Assembly (NCBI RefSeq): GCF_002879615.1 | Contig: NZ_PNRF01000007.1 | Coordinates: forward strand, 194,939 to 258,938 | Source: Billgrantia endophytica | GTDB taxonomy: Bacteria > Pseudomonadota > Gammaproteobacteria > Pseudomonadales > Halomonadaceae | DNA: 64,000 bases | Direction of reading: 5' to 3' | Shown here: piece after piece, positions 19,103 to 28,310 of the stretch | How positions within the stretch are numbered: position 1 is the first letter of the stretch | How the letters are laid out: each line of letters begins with the position of its first letter | Notes under the pieces: generated by a model | Database searches by the model: none | What the model saw: the letters and a program-made list of their open reading frames with translations, nothing else | What the model was told of the DNA's origin: nothing | Translations under genes and position numbers: made by a program

Positions 19103-19723
19103 TCAGGATGTTGGCCGCTTATCCAGCACGGCATCGATGAGGCCGTATTCAACCGCCTGGTTACCGTCCATGAAATTGTCGCGGTCGGTGTCACGTGCAA
19201 CGGTCTCGAAGTCCTGCCCAGTGTGGTGGGCCAGGATACGATTCAGCTTGTCACGGATACCGAGGATTTCACGCGTGTGGATCTCGATATCGGAGGCCTG
19301 GCCCTGATAGCCACCCAGCGGCTGGTGAATCATGACCCGCGAGTTCGCCAGGCAATAGCGCTTGCCTGCCGTACCGCCCGCCAGCAGCAGCGCACCCATG
19401 CTGGCAGCCTGACCGATACAAACGGTCGACACGTCAGGCTTGATGAACTGCATGGTGTCATAGATCGCCATGCCAGCCGTTACCGCGCCACCCGGGGAAT
19501 TGATATACAGGTGAATGTCCTTGTCCGGGTTCTCGGACTCGAGGAACAGCATCTGTGCCACGACCAGATTGGCCATGTGATCTTCAACCGGACCCACCAG
19601 GAAGATCACACGCTCCTTCAGCAGGCGAGAGTAGATGTCATAGGCCCGCTCGCCGCGTGCGCTCTGCTCTACCACCATCGGCACCAGGCCACCGGCGTTT
19701 TGGGTCTCGAACTCGTTGCTCAT
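19103..19723 (-). CDS. clpP: ATP-dependent Clp protease proteolytic subunit
   Basis: A 206-residue serine peptidase. Catalytic Ser is in '[11 protein letters not shown]', His in '[10 protein letters not shown]', and the oxyanion region is '[11 protein letters not shown]'. The ATG at 19723 (MSNEFETQN) has an AAGGACA site; the upstream 21 codons lie across the tig terminator and are not conserved. It forms tetradecameric rings that degrade ClpX-delivered proteins. It lies between tig and clpX, as in most gammaproteobacteria. Confidence 0.96.
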   Translation of the reverse strand: MSNEFETQNAGGLVPMVVEQSARGERAYDIYSRLLKERVIFLVGPVEDHMANLVVAQMLFLESENPDKDIHLYINSPGGAVTAGMAIYDTMQFIKPDVSTVCIGQAASMGALLLAGGTAGKRYCLANSRVMIHQPLGGYQGQASDIEIHTREILGIRDKLNRILAHHTGQDFETVARDTDRDNFMDGNQAVEYGLIDAVLDKRPTS

Positions 19724-19767
19724 CTGTGTGATGTCCTTGCATCCGATGAATGGAAGCGAATACCACC

Positions 19768-19793
19768 CCTTTCGGCCCGACCGCACCGAAAGG
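19768..19793 (-). terminator. Hairpin between tig and clpP
   Basis: CCTTTCGG (19768-19775) pairs with CCGAAAGG (19786-19793) across a 10-nt loop, between the tig stop and the clpP start. There is no long T run, so partial attenuation is more likely than full termination. Confidence 0.5.
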
Positions 19794-19810
19794 AGGCGGC
19801 TGGCTCAGGA

Positions 19811-21181
19811 TCAGCTCTTGGCTTCCTGGCTTTCCTCGACTTCGGTGTCTTCGCCCTCTTCGGCGTCCTGCTCGGCCTGTTGCTGAGCCGCGGCCAGGGC
19901 CTGCTGATAGCTCATCTCCACGTCCTTGACGGTAGCCTGCTCAAGCAGCCGGTCAACAGCCTTCTCTTCGAGGATGGCCGACTTGACCTGGGTCTTCAGC
20001 TGGTCGTTACCCATATAGTAATCAACGACCTGCTGCGGCTCCTGATACTGCTCGGCCAGCTCTTCCACCTTGGCACGAATCTCGTCATCGGTGGCGTCCA
20101 GCTCACCGGACTTGATCACCTCGGCCAGCAGCAAGCCAACCTGAACGCGACCCTTGGCCTGCTCGGTGAACAGTTCGTCGGGCAACTGGGAGACATCGAA
20201 GTCCTCGCCCAGGCCGAACTGCTGGGCCGCCTGCCGCTTGAGCCCGTCGGTTTCCTGTTGCACCAGGGACTGGGGCACCGGGACGTCATTGGCCTTCTTC
20301 AGCGCATCGAGAACCTGCTGCTTGACGCGATTGTCAACGGCCTGTTTCGCCTCACGGGCCATGTTCTTCTTCACTTCGGCGTGAAATTTCCCGACATCGC
20401 CATCTTCGACACCGAAGCGCTTGATGAAGTCTTCATCGATCTCGGGCAGGGCCTGGCCGCTCACCTTGTGAACCTTGACCTGGAAAGTGGCTTCCTGGCC
20501 GGCCAGGTGCGAAGCCTGGTAATCCTCGGGGAAGGTCACCTTGATCTCTTTCTCTTCGCCGGCCTTGGCGCCGGCCAACTGATCCTCGAAGCCCGGGATG
20601 AAATTGCCGGAGCCCAGGACCAGATCGTGACCTTCGGCACTACCGCCTTCGAAAGGCTCGTCGCCCAGGAAACCCTGGAAGTCGATGGTAACCTGGTCAC
20701 CATCCTCGGCGACACGGTCGACCTCTTCCCATGCAGCGTTCTGCTTGCGTAACGTCTCGACCATCTCTTCGAGATCGGTATCGGTCACCTCAACCACCGG
20801 GCGCTCCACTTCGGTACCCTCGATGGAGGCCAGCTCGATCTCGGGATACACCTCCAGGGAAGCCACGAACTCCAGGTCCTTGCCTGACTCGTTGACCCTG
20901 GGCTCGATGTTCGGAAAACCGGCCGGGTTGAGGTTTTCTTCGGTGATGGCCTTCACGTAGCGTTCGCGCATCACTTCGCCCACCACTTCATCGCGCACGT
21001 CTCGACCGTAACGCTGGCGCACCACGGCCATGGGCACACGGCCCTTGCGGAAACCGTTCAGGCGAACGTTCTTCGCTGTGTCCTTGAGGCGGGCCTCGAC
21101 GGCTTCGTCGACCTCGGCCGCCGGCACCTGAAACGTGACACGGCGTTCGATCTGGGAGGTCGTTTCGACGGAAACTTGCAT
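19811..21181 (-). CDS. tig: Trigger factor
   Basis: A 456-residue ribosome-associated chaperone. The N-terminal ribosome-binding domain holds 'NGFRKGRVPMAVVRQRYG' (the G-F-R-x-G-x-x-P signature). An FKBP-type PPIase domain follows ('AEDGDQVTIDFQGFLGDEPFEGGSAEGHDLVLGSG' region), then a long helical C-terminal chaperone domain with an unusually acidic glutamate-rich tail. I chose the ATG at 21181 (MQVSVETTS) with AGAGGA upstream. It has a good promoter at 21240-21268 and heads the tig-clpP-clpX series. Confidence 0.96.
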   Translation of the reverse strand: MQVSVETTSQIERRVTFQVPAAEVDEAVEARLKDTAKNVRLNGFRKGRVPMAVVRQRYGRDVRDEVVGEVMRERYVKAITEENLNPAGFPNIEPRVNESGKDLEFVASLEVYPEIELASIEGTEVERPVVEVTDTDLEEMVETLRKQNAAWEEVDRVAEDGDQVTIDFQGFLGDEPFEGGSAEGHDLVLGSGNFIPGFEDQLAGAKAGEEKEIKVTFPEDYQASHLAGQEATFQVKVHKVSGQALPEIDEDFIKRFGVEDGDVGKFHAEVKKNMAREAKQAVDNRVKQQVLDALKKANDVPVPQSLVQQETDGLKRQAAQQFGLGEDFDVSQLPDELFTEQAKGRVQVGLLLAEVIKSGELDATDDEIRAKVEELAEQYQEPQQVVDYYMGNDQLKTQVKSAILEEKAVDRLLEQATVKDVEMSYQQALAAAQQQAEQDAEEGEDTEVEESQEAKS

Positions 21182-21239
21182 GAATAGTCCTCTACCGACT
21201 GGGGGCGTTCTGTTGAAAGCGTGGAAAGGCAAAAGGGAG

Positions 21240-21268
21240 ATTCTAAGAATCCCGCCCTGCGCTGGCAA
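21240..21268 (-). promoter_or_regulatory. sigma-70 promoter of tig
   Basis: On the minus strand TTGCCA (21263-21268) and TAGAAT (21240-21245) are separated by 17 bp, placing transcription start about 50 bp before the tig ATG. The remaining 21270-21480 sequence up to the tRNA cluster holds no gene that I can support. Confidence 0.7.
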
Positions 21269-21480
21269 GCATTATGCCCATAGAATGGGGGCACCACGGC
21301 ACATTGCAAGGGGTCTGACGCAATCGGAGCAGATGATAGGCTCCATGACGCGGCACGGCATGCACGACGCCGGACAGTCATGGCGAATCGGCGATCGGCA
21401 GGGGATCGATGACGAATGACAAACCGGAAAATCCGATCTGGGAAACGACAGGAAAGGAATCACAACTGGGCCTGATGCAA

Positions 21481-21556
21481 TGGGGTGGATGATGGGGATC
21501 GAACCCACGACCACCGGAGCCACAATCCGGGGCTCTACCACTGAGCTACATCCACC
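21481..21556 (-). tRNA. tRNA-His (GTG), copy 2 in transcription order
   Basis: Complete cloverleaf with anticodon GTG in the loop ATTGTGG. The acceptor GTGGATG pairs with CATCCAC, an extra G-1 faces C73 as expected for tRNA-His, and the encoded CCA is present. The mature sequence appears identical to the copy at 21580-21655. Confidence 0.97.
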
Positions 21557-21579
21557 ATTGCAGGACCAGAACATCGACA

Positions 21580-21655
21580 TGGGGTGGATGATGGGGATCG
21601 AACCCACGACCACCGGAGCCACAATCCGGGGCTCTACCACTGAGCTACATCCACC
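21580..21655 (-). tRNA. tRNA-His (GTG), copy 1 in transcription order
   Basis: Same tRNA as the neighbouring copy: GTG anticodon, G-1:C73 pair and encoded CCA. Only 23 bp separate the two, consistent with a recent tandem duplication within one tRNA transcript. Confidence 0.97.
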
Positions 21656-21742
21656 ATATCGATTACCGCTCGTCGATGCTTGGCATCGACAACCACCCGT
21701 TCGACAACCGGGCCAGAGCCGTCCCTGCGAAACACACCAGAA

Positions 21743-21819
21743 TGGCACGCCCAGCAGGACTCGAACCTGCAACCTACGGCTTAGAAGGCCGTTGCTCTAT
21801 CCGGTTGAGCTATGGGCGC
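21743..21819 (-). tRNA. tRNA-Arg (TCT)
   Basis: A 77-nt cloverleaf. The anticodon loop CTTCTAA gives TCT; the acceptor GCGCCCA pairs with TGGGCGT through one G-T pair, and CCA is encoded. It reads AGA/AGG codons, which are rare in this GC-rich genome. Confidence 0.97.
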
Positions 21820-21888
21820 ATTCTACGATCCATGGCACCTGACCGCAACCCCAGCGTATGCCATTTTATCAGCATAAACAGTAAGTTG

Positions 21889-21965
21889 TGGTCGGGGTGG
21901 AGGGATTCGAACCCCCGACATCCTGCTCCCAAAGCAGGCGCGCTACCAGACTGCGCTACACCCCG
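21889..21965 (-). tRNA. tRNA-Pro (TGG)
   Basis: A 77-nt cloverleaf with acceptor CGGGGTG pairing with CACCCCG, anticodon loop TTTGGGA (TGG) and encoded CCA. It is the first tRNA of the Pro-Arg-His-His transcript upstream of tig, the same order as in related gammaproteobacteria. Confidence 0.97.
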
Positions 21966-22184
21966 CCGGCCTTCGCACGGCCTCGACGCACCACAGGGGT
22001 CTCATCGAGCGTTGCGTATTCTACCCGAGAATCCCTCAGGGTCAATAGCTGCCTGACACAGGAGAGCTTTTTTGCGCTTTGCCTGACGGCCCCGGCATGC
22101 GAAAATCGGCACCCTTCCTGCTCCGGCCACGCACCTTGGCGTCATGACGCCGGCTATCCACCATCCACGAACGAGGGAGATACG

Positions 22185-23063
22185 ATGACCGCCCAACTCA
22201 TCGATGGCAAGGCCATTGCCGCCCGGGTCCGCCAGCAAGTCGCGCGCCAGGTCGAGGCTCGCCGTGCGGACGGCAAGCGGACCCCCGGCCTGGCCGTCGT
22301 GCTGGTGGGCGATGACCCGGCCTCGCGTGTCTATGTGCACAACAAGCACCGCGACTGCGAGCGGGCCGGCATTCTCTCCTTCCTGCATACCCTGCCCGCC
22401 GACACCTCCCAGCAGACGCTGGAAAGCCTGGTCGATGACCTCAATGCCGACCCCCGTGTCGATGGCATCCTCGTGCAGCTGCCTCTGTCTGCGCATCTGG
22501 ATGCGCGCCCCATACTCGAGCGCATCCTTCCCCACAAGGATGTCGATGGCTTTCATCCCTATAATCTCGGACGCCTTGCCCAACGCCTGCCAATGCTGCG
22601 CCCCTGCACGCCGAAGGGAGTGATGACCCTGCTCCAGGTCAGCGGGCTCACGGTTCGGGGCCTCGATGCCACCGTCGTCGGCGCCTCCAACATCGTCGGC
22701 CGCCCGATGGCGCTGGAATTGATGCTGGCCGGCTGCACGACGACCGTCTGCCACCGCTTTACACGCAACCTCGAAGAGCATGTCAGGCGCGCCGAACTGC
22801 TGGTGGTTGCGGTAGGCAAGCCCGGCCTGGTCAAAGGCGAGTGGGTGCGTGATGGCGCCATCGTCATCGACGTGGGCATCAACCGGGAGGAGGACGGCCG
22901 GCTCGTTGGCGACGTGGAGTTCGCTCCTGCCGCCGAGAGAGCCGCCTGGATCACCCCGGTACCGGGTGGAGTCGGCCCCATGACAGTGGCCTGTCTACTG
23001 GAAAACACCCTGTTCGCCGCCGAACTGCATGATGCAATGGCCATGGAAGCCGAGCATGTCTGA
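22185..23063 (+). CDS. folD: Bifunctional methylenetetrahydrofolate dehydrogenase/cyclohydrolase
   Basis: A 292-residue cytoplasmic enzyme that converts 5,10-methylene-THF to 10-formyl-THF with NADP. Signatures are '[14 protein letters not shown]' (catalytic Lys region), '[15 protein letters not shown]', '[11 protein letters not shown]' and the NADP loop '[17 protein letters not shown]'. I chose the ATG at 22185 ([12 protein letters not shown]) after GAGGGAGA. It is divergent from the tRNA cluster and upstream of luxS and mtnN, giving a one-carbon/activated-methyl group of genes. Confidence 0.96.
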   Translation: MTAQLIDGKAIAARVRQQVARQVEARRADGKRTPGLAVVLVGDDPASRVYVHNKHRDCERAGILSFLHTLPADTSQQTLESLVDDLNADPRVDGILVQLPLSAHLDARPILERILPHKDVDGFHPYNLGRLAQRLPMLRPCTPKGVMTLLQVSGLTVRGLDATVVGASNIVGRPMALELMLAGCTTTVCHRFTRNLEEHVRRAELLVVAVGKPGLVKGEWVRDGAIVIDVGINREEDGRLVGDVEFAPAAERAAWITPVPGGVGPMTVACLLENTLFAAELHDAMAMEAEHV

Positions 23064-23073
23064 GCCCTGGCGC

Positions 23074-23102
23074 CTGACATGGCCTGGCTCCTCGGATAGA
23101 AT
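23074..23102 (+). promoter_or_regulatory. sigma-70 promoter of luxS
   Basis: CTGACA (23074-23079) and TAGAAT (23097-23102) are 17 bp apart, about 37 bp before the luxS ATG, so luxS has its own promoter after folD. Confidence 0.65.
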
Positions 23103-23138
23103 ACGCCCCTTCCCATTCACCCAGCCGAGAGGCCGCTC

Positions 23139-23612
23139 ATGAGCGACAAGATGAACGTCGAAAGCTTCAACCTGGATCACACCAAGGTGAAGGCTCCCTA
23201 CGTGCGCCTGGCCGATATCAAGACGGGACTCAACGGCGACACGATCCACAAGTACGACATGCGTATCTGCCAGCCCAACCAGGATCACATGGAGATGCCC
23301 GCCCTGCACTCCCTCGAGCACCTGATGGCGGAGCTGTCGCGCAATCATTCGGACCGCATCGTCGACATCAGCCCCATGGGCTGCCAGACAGGCTTCTATG
23401 TCGCGCTGATCAACCACGACGACTATGACGACGTGCTGAACCTGCTGCAGAAGACCCTGGAAGACGTACTGGAGGCCGAAGAGGTACCGGCCTGCAACGA
23501 GAGGCAGTGTGGATGGGCCGCCAGCCACAGCCTGGAAGGTGCCAAGCGGGTCGCGCGCGGTTTCCTGGACAAGCGGACCGAGTGGACACGGGTCTTCGCC
23601 GAAGGCGCCTGA
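23139..23612 (+). CDS. luxS: S-ribosylhomocysteine lyase (AI-2 synthase)
   Basis: A 157-residue LuxS. Metal ligands are in H-x3-H 'HSLEH' (His57, His61) and Cys124 ('ERQCGW'); the catalytic Cys82 is in 'GCQTGF'. It cleaves S-ribosylhomocysteine to homocysteine and DPD, the precursor of autoinducer-2. Its direct neighbour mtnN supplies the substrate, so the pair makes a complete SAH detoxification branch. No lsr-type AI-2 uptake genes are in the window, so a signalling role is not shown. Confidence 0.96.
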   Translation: MSDKMNVESFNLDHTKVKAPYVRLADIKTGLNGDTIHKYDMRICQPNQDHMEMPALHSLEHLMAELSRNHSDRIVDISPMGCQTGFYVALINHDDYDDVLNLLQKTLEDVLEAEEVPACNERQCGWAASHSLEGAKRVARGFLDKRTEWTRVFAEGA

Positions 23613-23678
23613 TCTTTCGCCGTGCACAGGCATGCCCTGGCCTGTCGGCGCACTGGAATACTGGAGATTTCCTGACAG

Positions 23679-24458
23679 ATGAAACGCATCGGTATCATCG
23701 GCGCCATGGCCCAGGAGGTGGAATATCTCGCCTCCTTGCTGGAGGGTCGTCGCACCCGCACCCACGTCGGCTGCACCTTTCACCACGGTCGGCTGCATGG
23801 CGCCGACGTCGTGATCCTGCAGTCCGGCATCGGCAAGGTGAATGCGGCCATCGGCACCACATTGCTGCTGGATGTCTACAAACCGGAAGCCATCATCAAT
23901 ACCGGCTCGGCCGGCGGCTTCGGTGAAGGCCTCGAGATCGGCGACGTGGTGGTCTCCAGTGAAGTGCGCCATCACGATGTCGATGCCGTGGTATTCGGCT
24001 ACGAGCATGGGCAGGTACCCATGATGCCGGCGGCCTATCTGCCCGACGAGCGCCTGGTCAGGATCGCACGCGAATGCGTCGAGGCGCTTGGAGAGGTGCG
24101 CGTGGTGGAAGGCCTCATCGCCACCGGCGATGTCTTCATGGCATGCCCCGAACTGGTCCTGAAGACGCGCACGCGTTTTCCCACCATGCTGGCCGCCGAG
24201 ATGGAAGCCGCTGCCATCGCCCAGACCTGCCATCTCTACGGCTGCCCCTTCGTGGTCATCCGCTCGCTGTCGGATATCGCCGGCGGCGGCGACAACCACC
24301 TCTCGTTCGAGCAGTTCCTGGAACAAGCGGCCGCTCACTCGGCACGCATGGTCGAAACCATGGTGGCGCGCCTGGCCGACCCATCGCTCCCGGGAGAGCA
24401 GCAGCGGAAACAGAAGAACAAAGGCGAGGGAGAGTCCGAGACGGCCACCGTCGGCTGA
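23679..24458 (+). CDS. mtnN: 5'-methylthioadenosine/S-adenosylhomocysteine nucleosidase
   Basis: A 259-residue PNP_UDP_1-family nucleosidase that removes adenine from MTA, SAH and 5'-deoxyadenosine. Signatures: 'IGIIGAMAQEVEYLASLLE', 'QSGIGKVNAAIGTTLLL', 'NTGSAGGFGEGLEIGDVVVS', 'AAEMEAAAIAQTC' with the catalytic Glu region, and 'VIRSLSDIAGG' with the catalytic Asp. The C-terminus is about 25 residues longer than E. coli Pfs and is charged (QQRKQKNKGEGES), an apparently disordered tail. It lies 66 bp after luxS. Confidence 0.95.
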   Translation: MKRIGIIGAMAQEVEYLASLLEGRRTRTHVGCTFHHGRLHGADVVILQSGIGKVNAAIGTTLLLDVYKPEAIINTGSAGGFGEGLEIGDVVVSSEVRHHDVDAVVFGYEHGQVPMMPAAYLPDERLVRIARECVEALGEVRVVEGLIATGDVFMACPELVLKTRTRFPTMLAAEMEAAAIAQTCHLYGCPFVVIRSLSDIAGGGDNHLSFEQFLEQAAAHSARMVETMVARLADPSLPGEQQRKQKNKGEGESETATVG

Positions 24459-24487
24459 AGCCCCTCTCTGCCTCTCGCCCCCTGCCT

Positions 24488-24523
24488 ACGCAAACGGCCG
24501 CCTCTCGAGGCGGCCGTTTGCGT
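24488..24523. terminator. Bidirectional terminator between mtnN and pyrC
   Basis: A perfect 16-bp stem (24488-24503 with 24508-24523) with loop CTCG occupies the space between convergent mtnN and pyrC. AAAC and GTTT tracts lie within the stem. Confidence 0.8.
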
Positions 24524-24527
24524 GGCA

Positions 24528-25565
24528 TCAGTCGCGCAGCTTCCAGTCCAATGTCTCACCCGCCTTGAGCGGCACGATTCGCTCGCCCGTGACATAGGGC
24601 AGCGACGGGGGCAGCCGCCAGGTTTCACGAACCAGGGTAACCGTATCGGCGTTGCGTGGCAGGCCATAGAAATCGGGGCCGTGGTGACTGGCAAAACCTT
24701 CCAGCCTGTCCAGTGCGCCGGCCTGCTCGAACGCCGTGGCGTACAGCTCGATGGCTGCCGGAGCCGTGTAGGCACCCGCGCAGCCGCAGGCGGATTCCTT
24801 GTCACCCTGCGCATGGGGTGCGCTGTCGGTGCCCAGGAAGAACTTGCCGCTACCTGACGTGGCCGCCGCCAGCAGCGCCTCCCGATGGCGCTCGCGCTTG
24901 AGAATGGGCAGGCAATAATAGTGAGGCCTGATTCCGCCCACCAGCATGTGGTTGCGATTGAACAGCAGGTGATGCGCCGTGATGGTCGCTGCCACATTGG
25001 CCGGCGCATGGGAGACAAACTCGACGGCATCCGCCGTGGTGATGTGCTCGAAGACCACCTTGAGATCCGGATGGCGCGCCAGCAGAGGCTTCATGACCCG
25101 TTCGACAAACTCGGCCTCGCGATCGAAAATGTCGATCTCGGTATCGGTCACCTCGCCATGCACCAGCAATGGCATGCCTAGACGAGCCATGGCCGCAATC
25201 GCCTCGTCACAGTGCGCAAGGTCGGTCACACCGGAATCCGAATTGGTCGTTGCCCCCGCCGGATACAGCTTGACCGCATGGACCAGGCCGCTTTCACTCG
25301 CCCGCTCGATTTCTTCCGGCGGCGTGTTGTCGGTGAGATAGAGAGTCATCAGCGGCTCAAACACGGAGCCCTGGGGGCGGGCGGCCAGGATGCGCTCCCG
25401 ATAGGCGATGGCCTGTGCCGTCGTGGTTACCGGAGGCCGTAGATTGGGCATGATGATGGCTCTGCCCATCTGCCGCGCAGTCGCAGGAACGACTGACTGA
25501 AGCGCCTCACCATCGCGCAGGTGCAAATGCCAGTCATCGGGTCGAGTCAGGGTGATAGCGTTCAC
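24528..25565 (-). CDS. pyrC: Dihydroorotase
   Basis: A 345-residue class II (E. coli-type) dihydroorotase of pyrimidine synthesis, forming dihydroorotate from carbamoyl aspartate. Zinc ligands are seen in '[10 protein letters not shown]' near the N-terminus, with '[15 protein letters not shown]' (the carboxylated Lys), 'LLVHGEVTD', 'VFEHITT' and '[13 protein letters not shown]'. It is convergent with mtnN and divergent from the small membrane protein gene. Confidence 0.96.
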   Translation of the reverse strand: MNAITLTRPDDWHLHLRDGEALQSVVPATARQMGRAIIMPNLRPPVTTTAQAIAYRERILAARPQGSVFEPLMTLYLTDNTPPEEIERASESGLVHAVKLYPAGATTNSDSGVTDLAHCDEAIAAMARLGMPLLVHGEVTDTEIDIFDREAEFVERVMKPLLARHPDLKVVFEHITTADAVEFVSHAPANVAATITAHHLLFNRNHMLVGGIRPHYYCLPILKRERHREALLAAATSGSGKFFLGTDSAPHAQGDKESACGCAGAYTAPAAIELYATAFEQAGALDRLEGFASHHGPDFYGLPRNADTVTLVRETWRLPPSLPYVTGERIVPLKAGETLDWKLRD

Positions 25566-25756
25566 GGCTTATCCTGTGGTCAGCATGGATTGGCGGGCGA
25601 CAGTATACCGGAAGCGGGATCGCTCATGTCCGTCCGCGGTCAAAACTTGCCACGGCTGACCGGCACCCACCAAGGCGGTATCGCGGTGAACTGCGGCAAC
25701 GGGGCAAGAATTGCCGTATCATCGACGCCGTTTGTCGCCGTGAGAGAAGGTTGCCA

Positions 25757-26170
25757 ATGCCCAGGGTTCGCCACTATGCCGATATCGTTGCCGTTCTGGC
25801 CGGCCTCATGTGGATCGTTGTCTTCTGGTCGATCAGCATTTCCGCGCGGCTGGACAGCATAGAACCCACCTTGGCTGCCCTGCTCGCCCTCGGTGCCATG
25901 ATCCTGGTCAGTTTCGTGCACCGCCCCTTTCGGGTCCATCTCAGTCGCCACCATGTCCGCAAACGGCGAACGGAAATGTGGATGCACATCCTTGCCCTGC
26001 CCATGGCCCTGGCCCTGGTACTGGGAGTGATCCTGGAAACGCTGATCACTCCGCTCAACGGGCAACAGAAGATGCTGTTGTTCAATGTGCTGGCGACGGC
26101 AGGCTGGGTGGTCTATGTGATGACGCTGCTCATCAAGTTTCTCCATCATCAGTTGAAGCGGAGACGCTGA
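25757..26170 (+). CDS. Small inner-membrane protein of unknown function
   Basis: A 137-residue protein with four likely transmembrane segments: about 9-28, 41-59, 79-99 and 107-127. A basic cytoplasmic loop lies between TM2 and TM3 (RPFRVHLSRHHVRKRRTE), and the tail is His/Lys/Arg-rich. I chose the ATG at 25757 because GAGAGAAGG sits 6 bp upstream. I do not recognise the family. It is flanked by the divergent pyrC and the convergent FAD dehydrogenase, so context gives no function. Confidence 0.7.
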   Translation: MPRVRHYADIVAVLAGLMWIVVFWSISISARLDSIEPTLAALLALGAMILVSFVHRPFRVHLSRHHVRKRRTEMWMHILALPMALALVLGVILETLITPLNGQQKMLLFNVLATAGWVVYVMTLLIKFLHHQLKRRR

Positions 26171-26198
26171 GCCTGCGTGAAACGAACGCGACTGACAG

Positions 26199-27449
26199 TC
26201 AACTACCGAAACGATCGGCCCTGAAGGGCGACATGTCTACCGCCGTGGGCTCCCCTTCCATCATCTCGGCCACCAGCCGACCGGTCGCAGGTCCCAGGGT
26301 GAACCCCTGATGGCCATGCCCAAAGGCGAACCACAACCCTTCATTGCCAGGCGCCGGGCCGATGACCGGCTTCATGTCCGGCAGACAGGGGCGTGCGCCT
26401 TTCCAGGGTTCGGCATCCAGCCGTTCACCCAGGGAGGGGTACAGTTTCCTTGCCATGCGTTCGGCGGCGGCCAGTTGACCGTGATGAGGCGGCGAGTCCA
26501 GGCGCTCGAGCTCGGCACCTGTCGTAAGGCGGATCCCGGCGCGCATGGGCGCCAGGATATAGCCGACCTCGGCGTCCAGTAGCCAGTGGTGCAGCCGCGC
26601 CTCGTGACTGGCAGCGTAGTGCATGTGATAGCCACGCTTGACGAAGGTCGGCAAGTGGTAACCCAGCGCCTTCAACCACTCACCGGCCCAGGGGCCTAGT
26701 GCCACCACGACGTCCTCCGCCTCATGGGAGCCGGCATCGGTCTCGACCCGCCAGCCCTGGCCATGACGGGCCACACCCTGGATACCGGCCTGCAGAAAGC
26801 GGCCACCCTCTCGCTCGAAGCTCTGTGCATAGGCCGACACCAGGCCACCCGGATCAGCAACGCTCCAGGCGTTGGTCCAATGAATCGCGCCGACGGGGTC
26901 ATTCGACAGCTGCGGCTCACGGCCACGAAGCGCCGCCTGGTCCAGCAGGTCATGCGTCACCCCGAAACGCTCGGCGGCATCACGCGCCTCCTGCGCCCGC
27001 ACAGCCAACGCAGTGCCGGTCCGATACACCTCCAGCCAGCCATCCCTGCTCACCAGATCGCCCGCTCCCGCGGCCTCGATCATCGGCTCGTGCTCCTGGG
27101 TCGACAATTCGATCAGTGAGGCATATTCGGGGATGATGCGCCCATGACTGCTCGGGGAGGAGTGGCGCCAATAGCTGAATAGCGGCCCGGCCGCGCCCAG
27201 CATGCCCCGCAGGCTGTAACGGATATCCACACGACGGTTGGGCAATACCGTCAGCAACTTGCCGAGATCTCGGGGGAAAGGATAGGGGCGAACGGCTTCT
27301 CGCTGAATCAGGCCACCATTACCGAACGAGGTTTCTCGCCCTGGCGGACGGCGATCCATCAACAGCACCGAACGACCCCGGCGGGCCAAGTGCCAGGCAA
27401 TGGATACGCCGACCATGCCGGCTCCCAGAACGATGGTTTCGCGAGACAT
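26199..27449 (-). CDS. FAD-dependent DadA-like D-amino acid dehydrogenase
   Basis: A 416-residue DAO-family flavoenzyme. The FAD-binding Rossmann motif opens the protein (ETIVLGAGMVGVSIAWHLARRG, with GxGxxG). 'SFGNGGLIQREAVRPYPFPRD' is the conserved DadA-type loop, and the C-terminus has the second FAD motif 'GHGHQGFTLGPATGRLVAEMM'. I chose the ATG at 27449 with a strong GGAGGAGAG site; the open frame extends 145 codons upstream only because it runs through the repeat element. The probable reaction is oxidative deamination of D-amino acids feeding the respiratory chain. Sarcosine or another secondary amine is possible. Confidence 0.85.
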   Translation of the reverse strand: MSRETIVLGAGMVGVSIAWHLARRGRSVLLMDRRPPGRETSFGNGGLIQREAVRPYPFPRDLGKLLTVLPNRRVDIRYSLRGMLGAAGPLFSYWRHSSPSSHGRIIPEYASLIELSTQEHEPMIEAAGAGDLVSRDGWLEVYRTGTALAVRAQEARDAAERFGVTHDLLDQAALRGREPQLSNDPVGAIHWTNAWSVADPGGLVSAYAQSFEREGGRFLQAGIQGVARHGQGWRVETDAGSHEAEDVVVALGPWAGEWLKALGYHLPTFVKRGYHMHYAASHEARLHHWLLDAEVGYILAPMRAGIRLTTGAELERLDSPPHHGQLAAAERMARKLYPSLGERLDAEPWKGARPCLPDMKPVIGPAPGNEGLWFAFGHGHQGFTLGPATGRLVAEMMEGEPTAVDMSPFRADRFGS

Positions 27450-27514
27450 GCCTCTCCTCCAGGTTTCACAGACGAAGGATCCGGCACCGGGCCAGAACCG
27501 AGTGCACATTCTAA

Positions 27515-27654
27515 GCTCTATCTGAAAAATCGGCGAGCGATGGCCAGACAAGGCAAAAATCGGCGAGAAAGCGGAGTTTACGGAGGGGTAAATGAGTATT
27601 TCGAGCCGATTTTTAACGCCGTGTGGGCAAGCGCAGACCTTTTTCAGACAGAGC
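27515..27654. repeat. Dispersed inverted-end repeat, complete 140-bp copy
   Basis: The ends are near-perfect 15-bp inverted repeats: GCTCTATCTGAAAAA (27515-27529) against the complement of 27640-27654, with one mismatch. Inside, AAAAATCGGC (27555-27564) and GCCGATTTTT (27605-27614) form a second inverted pair. It shares long blocks with 35451-35667 and 3263-3322. No protein is encoded, so it is a MITE- or REP-like element. The 27450-27756 gap otherwise appears empty. No clear target duplication was found. Confidence 0.85.
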
Positions 27655-27756
27655 GTGACAGTGCCATGGTCCAGGCGCAGACGGTTCCCCTGACAACAGC
27701 CTTCGCTCGCGGCCGGCAGCAGGAGCCACCGGTCACTCAGCGATTTGCCGCAGGCG

Positions 27757-28218
27757 TCACGGCTGGCCTGAAATGCCTTGGACCTGGAGCTTGGTGCGAA
27801 TGAAATCGGAGTGGCTGACATACAACAGGTCGGCCAGGCGGCGGATGCGATGCTCTTCAAGAGCGTTATGGCCACCATCGGCATTGGCCAATATCCACAT
27901 CATCCTCACCAGATCGCAACGCTGCTCATAGGTGTAATGCTGCTTGACCAGGCTGACGAACTGATAGTGGTCCACGGACGTTTCCACCTCCTCCCTGGCC
28001 ATCTCCATCAACTCTTCGACATCGTCTCCCTTGAGGTGGAAACGCGCCTTGAGCAAGTCACGCAAGGCATCGAGCTGAGCCTGATCGGTGTGATAGTCGG
28101 CACGCATCACCTCACAGAGCAGTGCCGCGGTGGCCAGTTCCAGAGTGGGGGCTGGGCCGGCTTCGGTCTCTGGTTCAGCCAGGGCCTGTTGGAAGAAACG
28201 CTGGATCGTGTCGAGCAT
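27757..28218 (-). CDS. TerB-family (tellurite-resistance/DjlA-N-like) protein
   Basis: A 153-residue all-helical soluble protein. 'ELATAALLCEVMRADYHTDQAQLDALRDLLKARF' and 'RCDLVRMMWILANADGGHNALEEHRIRRLADLLYV' are the two acidic helical repeats of the TerB-like fold, which can bind divalent metal through its Asp/Glu residues. It is a single gene without other ter genes nearby, so a tellurite role is not supported. Stand-alone TerB proteins of this size are common in gammaproteobacteria and uncharacterised. Confidence 0.85.
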   Translation of the reverse strand: MLDTIQRFFQQALAEPETEAGPAPTLELATAALLCEVMRADYHTDQAQLDALRDLLKARFHLKGDDVEELMEMAREEVETSVDHYQFVSLVKQHYTYEQRCDLVRMMWILANADGGHNALEEHRIRRLADLLYVSHSDFIRTKLQVQGISGQP

Positions 28219-28310
28219 ATCGTGTCCCTTGGGATATTAACGCCTCTGACCCGGGGCGGCCCCGGGGGTTCCGCCAGCGGCCGCTTCACATGACACGCTC
28301 CTTGGCCGCC

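Noticed and set aside
21272..21772. Open frames across the tRNA cluster, with a repeated peptide block
   Set aside because: The repeated block is the translation of two identical tRNA-His genes, not a protein.
27515..27654. A target-site duplication flanking the complete repeat copy
   Set aside because: The flanks (CTAA and GTGA) do not match, so no duplication can be claimed.
27450..27884. A 145-codon N-terminal extension of the DadA-like enzyme
   Set aside because: The extension reads through the non-coding repeat. The FAD motif and a strong ribosome site define the start at 27449.
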